This document shows, in pieces, positions 11,806-18,403 of a DNA stretch of 29,885 nucleotides (position 1 is the first letter of the stretch; each line of letters begins with the position of its first letter). The position numbers and the translations under genes were made by a program. The stretch comes from a virus, in IMG/VR virus record IMGVR_UViG_3300009285_000432, positions 1 through 29,885 of that record; one strand, given 5' to 3'. Under the pieces are notes generated by a model. The model was not told where the DNA came from. It saw only the letters and a program-made list of their open reading frames with translations, and searched no databases.

Positions 11806-12782
11806 ACGCAATCCAACGCCTGCGCCGCGACGTTGCGGAAAGACTCAAGCAGAGAGAAACGCTGTTCGTCATTGACATCATCAACGCTTGCTCTCTTCGG
11901 TGTCCTTCATGCCCGATAGCAGCTTACCCCCCACGGAAGGGGAAGATGGCCATTGAGTTATTCCGGGCCATTCTAGACAAGGCCCAGCGGGAAGCGAAAA
12001 TCTCTCATATCCAAATGTACTCGTTTTCCGATGCCTGTCTGCATCCTGCTTTACATCTGTTCATCCGAGAGGCAACCAGCAGGGGGATAGGAACCTATCT
12101 TTCGACCATGCTTCAACGGACGATGTGCGACTTCGCAAAGGTGATTGACGCAAGACCCACGGAGTTCCGCGTTTCATTCCCCGGCTGGAAGAAGATGAGC
12201 TACTATCAACGGGGTGCGGACCCAGAGAGGTTCGACAAGACCTTTGCGGAGGTGATGAAGCTACCGCGCCACAAAGAGACCTTGTGGTCAATGGTTTTCC
12301 ATTGGTACAAGGACAACCTCGACGAGTTTCCTGCGGTGAAGAAGTTGGCCGAGGACAATGGGCTGAAGCTTGTTGTCATTCCGGCGATCTTCATGGTCCC
12401 GGAGAAGATCGTATCAGGTGAGTACACGCAACAGGACAAGGAACTCATCTCCCGGCTGCTCGAAACGCCGGAGGAGTGTATCGCCGGGATGCGAAAGCGA
12501 ACAACAGATTACTGCCAGTGTTGGGATCAAATCACCATAGACGCACAGGGGGATGTGATGTTATGTCAGTTGGTTTTCGAGGAGAGGTTCAAGCTCATGC
12601 CGTTCCTCGGTCATCCCTTGCCGGAGATTCGCAAGGCGATTCGTTCTCACTCCTTTTGCTCGGGGTGTCTTGCGAAAGGCATTAATGCGTACAATGAACT
12701 CTACGCTGATTTCACGGTGTCGGATGACCCGATAGGGGACATGGATAAGTTCCACAAAAAGGAAAGGTTCCTACCCCGATGA
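11802..12782 (+). CDS. Radical SAM protein with SPASM/twitch-type C-terminus
   Basis: A 326-residue protein started at GTG 11802 with SD AAGGAGGT. C30-x3-C34-x2-C37 in CSLRCPSC binds the [4Fe-4S] cluster that cleaves S-adenosylmethionine. The C-terminal half has C240-x9-G-x4-C255 (WDQITIDAQGDVMLC) and C286-x2-C289, a twitch or SPASM arrangement for auxiliary clusters. In glycan gene clusters, such enzymes often modify sugars or sugar-linked groups; in other contexts they modify peptides. No precursor peptide is obvious. The usual GEP motif after the first helix reads SDACLHP. Substrate unknown. Confidence 0.85.
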   Translation: MNAIQRLRRDVAERLKQRETLFVIDIINACSLRCPSCPIAAYPPRKGKMAIELFRAILDKAQREAKISHIQMYSFSDACLHPALHLFIREATSRGIGTYLSTMLQRTMCDFAKVIDARPTEFRVSFPGWKKMSYYQRGADPERFDKTFAEVMKLPRHKETLWSMVFHWYKDNLDEFPAVKKLAEDNGLKLVVIPAIFMVPEKIVSGEYTQQDKELISRLLETPEECIAGMRKRTTDYCQCWDQITIDAQGDVMLCQLVFEERFKLMPFLGHPLPEIRKAIRSHSFCSGCLAKGINAYNELYADFTVSDDPIGDMDKFHKKERFLPR

Positions 12783-13210
12783 TCCGCGTCCTGGTTGAAG
12801 ATCAGTCTCGGATGGGAGATGTGCTGATGTCAACTCCGGCATACGTCGCGGTGCTTGAACACTTTCCTCATGCGGAACTTCTTACGCTTCCCTGTTCGGC
12901 TGAGATCGGCAGGCGGTTTTTCCGTATAGTCCACACTTCATGGGCAACGGTCGGGAGGCCGGATATATGTGTAACCTTCCACGTCAACCGCAGCACGAAC
13001 CTGGAGATGTTCCTTCGGGGAATTCCCGTGCGTATAGGTTACTGCTTCCCCCGCAAGGGTTTCGCTTTGAACGTGGCGAAGCTCTGCCTCAGTATCCGCG
13101 TTGAGACGGAGGGGCAGATGTTCACGGACAGATACCGCGTGGATGAAGTCTGTGATTTGCTAGAGAAAGCGTTTGGCTGGACAATCACTCAAAGGGAGAC
13201 GAGCATCTAA
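12779..13210 (+). CDS. GT9 glycosyltransferase, N-terminal half
   Basis: A 143-residue protein that matches only the first Rossmann domain of GT9 (heptosyltransferase-type) enzymes: RMGDVLMSTPAYVAVLEHFP is the signature near the start, followed by the NRSTNLEMFLRG and IRIGY-like strand segments. It stops at the linker (TDRYRVDEVCDLLEKAFG) that normally leads to the second domain. That second domain is encoded separately at 13752-14168. GT9 enzymes move ADP-heptose or similar sugars onto lipid A core or surface glycans. The stop overlaps the next start as TAATG. Confidence 0.8.
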   Translation: MIRVLVEDQSRMGDVLMSTPAYVAVLEHFPHAELLTLPCSAEIGRRFFRIVHTSWATVGRPDICVTFHVNRSTNLEMFLRGIPVRIGYCFPRKGFALNVAKLCLSIRVETEGQMFTDRYRVDEVCDLLEKAFGWTITQRETSI

Positions 13211-13755
13211 TGCACTACTGGACCGAATACGCGATCCGAAGGACACCCGAAAAACTCTCGTCCGTTCTTGATGTTGGCATAGGTCATTGTGAACCCGCCA
13301 TGCAGCTCATGCTCATGCGCGAGGTCAAGAATCTTGTCGGGGTAGAGTATTTCGGGCCGTATGCAAAGCGGAAACTTGCCGGGCTGTACGACAAGATTCT
13401 CCTCGGAGAAGCCCGGGAGATTCTGCCCACCCTTCCGGCGAAGTCGTTTGATCTTGTCATGGCATTTTTCATCCTTGAGCATCTTGAACGGGGAGAGGTC
13501 GCCCAGGTGATCGGACAGCTTGAGCACGTCGGTAAGTTTGTTATCGTTACGAGCCACAACAAATTCTTCCCGGGGTCTGCGGCTGACGGGAACGAACGCC
13601 AGCGTCACAAATGCTTGGTTCGTTCGCGTGAGATGGAAGAGCGGGGGTATAAGACCCGTGGACTCGACTTTGCGCGGTTCCCGCCGATCTGGACGCTTAC
13701 GAGATTATTTCCGCGCCTGAATACTGATTGGTTGGCATGGAAGGCTGTGCCGTGA
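13210..13755 (+). CDS. SAM-dependent methyltransferase (class I)
   Basis: A 181-residue protein with the class I methyltransferase fold: VLDVGIGHCEPAM (motif I, SAM loop), VGVEYF (motif II acidic strand end) and FDLVMAFFILEHLERGE (motif IV region with EHL). The C-terminal half is basic and has many Phe and Arg. It is of the small-molecule or glycan type rather than DNA type. Its position between the two halves of a GT9 enzyme suggests that it modifies the same sugar or that it was inserted there. Confidence 0.8.
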   Translation: MHYWTEYAIRRTPEKLSSVLDVGIGHCEPAMQLMLMREVKNLVGVEYFGPYAKRKLAGLYDKILLGEAREILPTLPAKSFDLVMAFFILEHLERGEVAQVIGQLEHVGKFVIVTSHNKFFPGSAADGNERQRHKCLVRSREMEERGYKTRGLDFARFPPIWTLTRLFPRLNTDWLAWKAVP

Positions 13756-14168
13756 GAGCCGTATTCCACATAACACCCGATTCAAACCGTGCGGAGCGGT
13801 GTTGGGACAAATTCCCAGAACTGGCAGCGTGGCTTGTCCTTGAGTGTGGCGCAACGGTCTATGTGGTCGGGACTCCGGGGGAGATTGCTGATGACTTCAT
13901 GGCTAAGACCGAGGCGATACGCGGGAGCGTCATAGACTTGAGTGGACAGACCACGTTGACCGATCTGGTTTCAATCGTTCGCGATTGCGACTTGCTGGTT
14001 TGTATCAACTCCTTTGTGATGCACCTGGGGGTCACGTTAGGGGTCAAGATGTTTGCGATTGTCGGGGCGACCGATCCCAAAGTCATTCTTCCGCCTGGTG
14101 TCCCTCACGCCTATTCTTTGTACGCGAAAGACATTCCACTCGAAACCGTCATGGAAGGCATACGATGA
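13752..14168 (+). CDS. GT9 glycosyltransferase, C-terminal half
   Basis: A 138-residue protein starting at GTG 13752 (GTGA overlap with the methyltransferase stop); ATG 13728 would add eight residues. It matches the second, nucleotide-sugar-binding domain of GT9 enzymes: WDKFPELAAWLVLECGATVY, then DLSGQTTLTDLVSIVRDCD, then INSFVMHLGVTLG (N86, S87, M90, H91) and GATDP. The usual ND-SGP-MHLA motif is thus altered to NSFVMHLG. It lacks an N-terminal domain of its own and probably works with the product of 12779-13210. The SD is weak, so translation may be coupled. Confidence 0.8.
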   Translation: MRAVFHITPDSNRAERCWDKFPELAAWLVLECGATVYVVGTPGEIADDFMAKTEAIRGSVIDLSGQTTLTDLVSIVRDCDLLVCINSFVMHLGVTLGVKMFAIVGATDPKVILPPGVPHAYSLYAKDIPLETVMEGIR

Positions 14169-14839
14169 TCTCCGTCATTATTCCGTCACGCGATCCTGTC
14201 CCGTTGCCAGTTTTCCCGCCGTGGATTGAAGCCCTGAATCCTCACGGCGGGCACTTCGTTGAAAACTGTCGTGAGGGATTCAGAAGGTCCAGGTGGAGAT
14301 ACATTCTCTACCTGAACGACGATGCCATCATCACCTCACGCAGTATTGGGATGTTGGCTGACTACCTTGACATCCATCCCGACGTTGCTATTGTCGGTCC
14401 GCACATTTCCCCGGGCCTGAGTTACGGAAGAGAAGCCTCGCTCTTCAATGCGCTTTGTGACTTCCTCCGCTTGCCAGTTTTGTTCCCTTCTCTCTCTCGT
14501 GCTCAAGAAGGGAATCGCAAAGAACACGATGTTGATTACGTTTCTGGGGCATGTCTCATGGCAAGGCGCGAGTTTGCCGACTTCTCCCCGGAGTTCACCG
14601 CGTTCTACGAGGACGTAGACCTTTGCAAACGCGCTAGGGTATTGGGGCGCAGAGTGGTCTACTGCCCTCACGTATCCGTTTATCACGAAGGAGGGGCGAG
14701 TTACAAAGGCGCGGAGAAGGAGCGTCTGATGCACGACGGATTAGTTACGTTCTTGAACAAGTGGCACGGGCCTTTATATGCGGCTCTCACTGTTTGGCTC
14801 TACGAACATCGGCTGTTCGCTCGAAGGAAGGTGAAATGA
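14165..14839 (+). CDS. GT2-family glycosyltransferase (rhamnosyltransferase-like)
   Basis: A 224-residue GT2 enzyme, shorter than usual (about 280-320). It begins MISVIIPSRDPV, has LYLNDDAII as the nucleotide-sugar metal site, and the later FTAFYEDVDLCKRA with VVYCPHVSVYHEGGASY, typical of WbbL-like rhamnosyltransferases, where ED-x-D is catalytic. The segment between the first strand and NDD seems shortened, which may reflect a deletion. It overlaps both neighbours. Confidence 0.8.
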   Translation: MISVIIPSRDPVPLPVFPPWIEALNPHGGHFVENCREGFRRSRWRYILYLNDDAIITSRSIGMLADYLDIHPDVAIVGPHISPGLSYGREASLFNALCDFLRLPVLFPSLSRAQEGNRKEHDVDYVSGACLMARREFADFSPEFTAFYEDVDLCKRARVLGRRVVYCPHVSVYHEGGASYKGAEKERLMHDGLVTFLNKWHGPLYAALTVWLYEHRLFARRKVK

Positions 14840-15063
14840 ACGCTGAACTGAAGCCCTGGGTGAAGTACCTAAAGGACACGGCACCGGAGATGTTCAAGGA
14901 ATGCGTTGATAGCCTGGAGGCAACGCGGCAAAGCAAAGACCTCGAGGCCAAATTGCTTAGGGAGAAAATCATTGATCTAAAATTGGAGTTGCGGGAGCTG
15001 TGGGAGTTCTTCGATGCGCTGAGCGGGTTAATTGAGCGATCTACCGAGAGGAGAGAGAAATGA
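14836..15063 (+). CDS. Small coiled-coil protein
   Basis: A 75-residue protein with SD GGAAGGTG. It is almost entirely helical, with a heptad-like middle (SLEATRQSKDLEAKLLREKI) and a charged end ERSTERREK. No family recognised. It links the glycan module to the last early zinc protein. Confidence 0.65.
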   Translation: MNAELKPWVKYLKDTAPEMFKECVDSLEATRQSKDLEAKLLREKIIDLKLELRELWEFFDALSGLIERSTERREK

Positions 15064-15299
15064 CCTGCCAGTACTGCCAGAGACAAATGACCCGCCGGGA
15101 TGCTGTAGGTTCCTACGCGGATGAAGACCGGACCTACAGTTGCAGGTGGTGTTACGAAACGATCCTCAGGGAGAGGATTGAGAGGATTCACTCGCTTCCC
15201 TACTACCTCCAGCCCGAGACGGTGGAAGAGCGTGCCCGGCTAAGCGTGATCGAGAATCGTCTGTGGTGGGTCGTGAACAAAAAAAAGTGCTTGCGTTGA
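15060..15299 (+). CDS. Small zinc-ribbon protein
   Basis: A 79-residue protein, ATGA overlap, SD GAGAGG. It has CQYCQR near residue 3 and CRWC near residue 28, giving one zinc ribbon, followed by a helical basic part. Its stop codon lies inside the second promoter. It is the last gene before the late region and thus sits where lambda encodes its late regulator Q, though it shows no Q-specific signature. Confidence 0.65.
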   Translation: MTCQYCQRQMTRRDAVGSYADEDRTYSCRWCYETILRERIERIHSLPYYLQPETVEERARLSVIENRLWWVVNKKKCLR

Positions 15300-15318
15300 T
15301 ACCCCTTATTTGTATATT
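15291..15318 (+). promoter_or_regulatory. Candidate late promoter
   Basis: TTGCGT at 15291-15296 and TATATT at 15313-15318 with a 16-bp spacer (TATTAT at 15315 gives 18). The spacer and -10 area, ATACCCCTTATTTGTATATT, resembles that of the promoter at 3427 (GTATCCCTTTTTTCGTATATT). It overlaps the end of the preceding gene. Confidence 0.6.
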
Positions 15319-15376
15319 ATGGGGTTGGTGACGTAGGCCAACGTTACCCGGTTGACATAGGCAATTGGATTCACTC

Positions 15377-15407
15377 AGCCCGTCCCTCGAGGGGAGACGG
15401 GCTTTTT
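15377..15407 (+). terminator. Intrinsic terminator just after the late promoter
   Basis: AGCCCGTC pairs with GACGGGCT, with inner pairing of CCCT and AGGG, followed by TTTTT at 15403-15407. It lies about 60 bp past the promoter -10 element, so transcripts from that promoter would be very short unless antiterminated. Confidence 0.85.
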
Positions 15408-15414
15408 CGTTTAT

Positions 15415-15480
15415 GGGCCGGTAGGAACCGGAAGGGAGCGACACTGTCTGACAAACGGCTGCCCGTTCCGTGGCCGGCCC
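15415..15480 (+). promoter_or_regulatory. Structured leader before the late operon
   Basis: GGGCCGG (15415-15421) can pair with CCGGCCC (15474-15480). CCGGT (15418-15422) can instead pair with ACCGG (15427-15431). A third hairpin is AACGG-CTGC-CCGTT (15454-15467). The first two are mutually exclusive. No riboswitch class fits. Confidence 0.5.
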
Positions 15481-15509
15481 TGATTCCCCACCCTTGAAAG
15501 GAGTCTTCA

Positions 15510-15614
15510 ATGATCGCAGTATTCACATCCCGCAAAGAGGCCGAACGGCTAGCGAAACTCATCGGCGGTACGGTCGTTGAACTCATTGAAAAACCCTCAA
15601 ATCCTGCCGAATAG
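15510..15614 (+). CDS. 34-residue late-operon microprotein
   Basis: ATG 15510 follows AAAGGAG at a good spacing. The product MIAVFTSRKEAERLAKLIGG and on is a compact helix-strand unit, resembling the short DNA-binding or signal-receptor microproteins at late-operon starts. It ends with TAG about 40 bp before the ParB-methyltransferase gene. Strong SD and a natural fold pattern support it; function unknown. Confidence 0.6.
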   Translation: MIAVFTSRKEAERLAKLIGGTVVELIEKPSNPAE

Positions 15615-15655
15615 GAAGCGTTAAGTGCTTGGAAGCGAAATAAAGGGGGGTTCGG

Positions 15656-16879
15656 TTGGCTGACTGGCAGAACCGCATAGTCGGGTATGGGGCGGAACCA
15701 CCGTGGGCACTGAAGGCAAACCCGAAGAACTGGCGCAAGCATCCGCGCCATCAGGCAAGTGCATTAAGCGGGGTGTTATTCGAAGTCGGAATAGTGCAGA
15801 ACGTTATTGTCAACAAAACCACCGGCAATCTTGTCGATGGCCATTTGCGCGTTGAACTCGCGCTGAAGTCAAAGCAATCATCTATACCAGTAACTTACGT
15901 TGAACTCTCCCTCACAGAAGAGGCAGAAATTCTCGCGACCCTCGATCCGGTTTCCGCGCTGGCGACATCAGACAAGGTGAGGCTAGAAGATTTGCTCGCT
16001 AGCATCAAAAGTTCTGACGATGCGGTGAACAATCTTCTGCGTGATGTCGCGGTCAAGTCGGGCATCAAGATCGACGGGGAGATCGATGAAGATGAGGTCC
16101 CCGAACCACCCCAAGAGCCGAAGACGGTCAGGGGTGATTTGTATGAGATTGGCAGGCATCGGTTATTGTGTGGGGATTCGACGAATAGTGATGACGTGGC
16201 GAAACTTCTGGGGGGCGCGTCACCCCACCTAATGGTTACCGATCCTCCTTATGGGGTGGAGTACGATCCCCACTGGCGCGCAGAGGCGGGCGTGAATAAG
16301 AGCATTCGGAAGATGGGGTTGGTTGCAAACGATAATCGTGTGGACTGGAGCGCAGCGTATGCGTTGTTTCCGTCGACCGTTGCCTACGTTTGGCATGCCG
16401 GTCAGCATGCCAGCGAAGTACAGAAATCGCTGAACGATGCTGGGTACGGTATCGTGTGCCAGATTATATGGGCAAAGGATCGGTTTGCCCTTTCTCGCGG
16501 AGATTACCATTGGCAACATGAGCCCTGTTGGTACGCAGTACGGAACGGCAGTAATCACTCCTGGACAGCAGGCAGGGACCAGTCGACGCTCTGGAGGGTT
16601 AATCGCGCCGACGATGCTGGACACGGCCACGGGACCCAGAAGCCGGTAGAATGTATGGCTCGTCCCATTAGGAACAATTCGAGCGAAGGGCAGGCTGTTT
16701 GTGATCCGTTTCTCGGTTCAGGTACGACCCTCATCGCCGCAGAACAGCTCCATCGCGCTTGTTACGGCATGGGAATAGATCCAAAGTATTGCGATGTGAT
16801 TGTTTCGAGATGGGTAAAGTTCACGAATGGCAAGGTAAAGAGAAACGGTGAAGAGATTGAGTGGGACGCCCAAGGCTAA
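15656..16879 (+). CDS. ParB-domain / DNA methyltransferase fusion
   Basis: A 407-residue protein started at TTG 15656 with SD AAAGGGGGG. The N-terminal ParB/sulfiredoxin-like domain spans about residues 20-110 (NPKNWRKHP, then NLVDGHLRVELAL). The methyltransferase domain follows: RHRLLCGDS, catalytic DPPYGVEY at residue 196 and SAM motif DPFLGSGTT at residue 350, so class beta, N6-adenine or N4-cytosine. Such fusions commonly lie beside the small terminase in phages and may mark or protect packaged DNA; the ParB part may bind DNA or a nucleotide. It overlaps the TerS start. Confidence 0.9.
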   Translation: MADWQNRIVGYGAEPPWALKANPKNWRKHPRHQASALSGVLFEVGIVQNVIVNKTTGNLVDGHLRVELALKSKQSSIPVTYVELSLTEEAEILATLDPVSALATSDKVRLEDLLASIKSSDDAVNNLLRDVAVKSGIKIDGEIDEDEVPEPPQEPKTVRGDLYEIGRHRLLCGDSTNSDDVAKLLGGASPHLMVTDPPYGVEYDPHWRAEAGVNKSIRKMGLVANDNRVDWSAAYALFPSTVAYVWHAGQHASEVQKSLNDAGYGIVCQIIWAKDRFALSRGDYHWQHEPCWYAVRNGSNHSWTAGRDQSTLWRVNRADDAGHGHGTQKPVECMARPIRNNSSEGQAVCDPFLGSGTTLIAAEQLHRACYGMGIDPKYCDVIVSRWVKFTNGKVKRNGEEIEWDAQG

Positions 16880-17322
16880 ACATAGACCCGGCCCAAATCG
16901 AGGCTCTAGCGAAAATCGGATGCACGGTTTCCGAAATGGCAGCATTTCTAGACTGCGGCAAAAGAACGCTGGAAAGGCGATATGGCGCAGTCATAGAAAA
17001 GGGTCGGGAGGGGATGAAACTGTCCTTGCGTCGGATGCAGTACCAGACGGCGGACAAGGGCAACGTGGCTATGCAGATTTGGCTGGGCAAGCAGTACTTG
17101 GGGCAGAGAGAGCCGAGAGATAATGTCATTGACACAATCAACACAAGAGAGGTTGCGCGACAGTTCGCGCAGATGGTTCACGCCACCGAACAGGGTCTTA
17201 GAGCATCCGGTGATCCGGAGCTACAGGAACTCAAGCCAGAGATTCGTGACGGTTCACGCGGGCCGGAGGAGTTACAAGACGGAGTACGGGAAGCGCCGGA
17301 TAATCAAAGCGGGGATGTGTGA
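16861..17322 (+). CDS. Terminase small subunit
   Basis: A 153-residue protein started at GTG 16861, inside the end of the methyltransferase gene. MGRPRLNIDPAQIEALAKIG and CTVSEMAAFLDCGKRTLERR form a helix-turn-helix typical of small terminase subunits, which recognise the packaging site and start DNA translocation. The last third is low-complexity, rich in Glu and Pro. It overlaps the large subunit gene by 200 nt, unusually long. Confidence 0.8.
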   Translation: MGRPRLNIDPAQIEALAKIGCTVSEMAAFLDCGKRTLERRYGAVIEKGREGMKLSLRRMQYQTADKGNVAMQIWLGKQYLGQREPRDNVIDTINTREVARQFAQMVHATEQGLRASGDPELQELKPEIRDGSRGPEELQDGVREAPDNQSGDV

Positions 17323-18403
17323 TCCTGGAGTCAATCTGTTCATCGGTGCGCCGACCCGTGAGCAGGCGAAGCGCGTGTTTTGGCCGGACATCAAGCTGCT
17401 CGCAGGTCCGACCATATCAGATAAATCAGAGAGCGAGTTGTGGATTGAGCTTATCACCGGGTCAAGGATACACTGTATTGGGTTTGACAAACCAGAGAGG
17501 TTTGACGGTTCGGTATGGCACGGCGGGATTTTAGACGAATACGCGGACATGAAGCCCGAGGTTTGGGGAGAGCATGTTTACCCGGCCCTGATAGATACCG
17601 GGGGTTGGTGCTGGTTCATCGGTGTGCCCGCGGGGATGAATCACTTTTACGATCTCATTCAATCGGCAAAAGAACGCAACGATGAGGACTGGGTTGACTA
17701 CTGCTGGCACTCGGCTGACGTTATCGACCCCGCAGAAGTCGAACGGGCAAAGGCAACGATGGACCCGAGGACGTTCAGACAAGAGCTTGAGGGATCGTTT
17801 GAATCGTACGAAGGGCGTGCTTTTGCTTACTATAACCCTGCCTCTCATCGCGGTGCTATCAGTTTTGACCGCAGCCATCCTTTGTGCGTTGCTTGCGATT
17901 TCAACCTTGATCCTTGCATTTGGCTACTGGGTCAGGACGTTCGGGGCAAGATTCGGGTTGTGGGGGAAATCGTCCAACGAAGGACGGACATATTCCGCAT
18001 GTGCGTTGAACTCTGGAAGCGATACGAAACACTGGGAGGAGGAAAGCTCATATTCTACGGAGATTATCAACACGGAACAGCCAGAAGCGTTTCTGCTGTA
18101 TCAAGTTCTTGGGGGATCCTTCGTGGTGAGTTCCCACGGGCAGAGTTCAGGATCAAACCAAACCCGAGGATCATCGACGGCATCAATTCTGTCAACGCAA
18201 AACTGAGAAACGCCAAGGGCGAGACGGCACTTATTATCGATCCATCGGCAGTTGAGTTGCATAAGGACTTGAATCAGGTGAGCACACAAGACATCCTTGA
18301 TAGGACGGAGGGGAGTGGCCGGGGCCATGCGTCGTCATGCCTTCGGTACTGGATGCACTACGAATACCCGATCATCACCGGTGGCAAGTTGGAGGTCATG
18401 TAA
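17123..18403 (+). CDS. terL: Terminase large subunit
   Basis: A 426-residue packaging motor. The ATPase has an adenine-binding lead RYxx-like region, Walker A-like AGRRSYKT (residues 46-53) and Walker B GGILDEYAD (D138, E139). The C-terminal nuclease has ACDFN (D259) and FYGDY (D314). The place of the third metal ligand reads GHASSCLRYW, where Asp is usual in HxSDALxY, so it seems to be Ser. The protein cuts and moves DNA into the portal. The start at 17123 overlaps TerS by 67 codons, and the conserved part begins by residue 20. Confidence 0.9.
   Translation: MSLTQSTQERLRDSSRRWFTPPNRVLEHPVIRSYRNSSQRFVTVHAGRRSYKTEYGKRRIIKAGMCDPGVNLFIGAPTREQAKRVFWPDIKLLAGPTISDKSESELWIELITGSRIHCIGFDKPERFDGSVWHGGILDEYADMKPEVWGEHVYPALIDTGGWCWFIGVPAGMNHFYDLIQSAKERNDEDWVDYCWHSADVIDPAEVERAKATMDPRTFRQELEGSFESYEGRAFAYYNPASHRGAISFDRSHPLCVACDFNLDPCIWLLGQDVRGKIRVVGEIVQRRTDIFRMCVELWKRYETLGGGKLIFYGDYQHGTARSVSAVSSSWGILRGEFPRAEFRIKPNPRIIDGINSVNAKLRNAKGETALIIDPSAVELHKDLNQVSTQDILDRTEGSGRGHASSCLRYWMHYEYPIITGGKLEVM

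Noticed and set aside
15352-15374. TTGACA at 15352 as a further promoter
   Set aside because: No -10 element at a usable distance; the region is taken up by the terminator.
17682-18206. 174-codon + strand frame with hydrophobic stretches inside TerL
   Set aside because: It has no SD, is out of phase with the conserved TerL, and its hydrophobic runs arise from TerL strands read in another frame.
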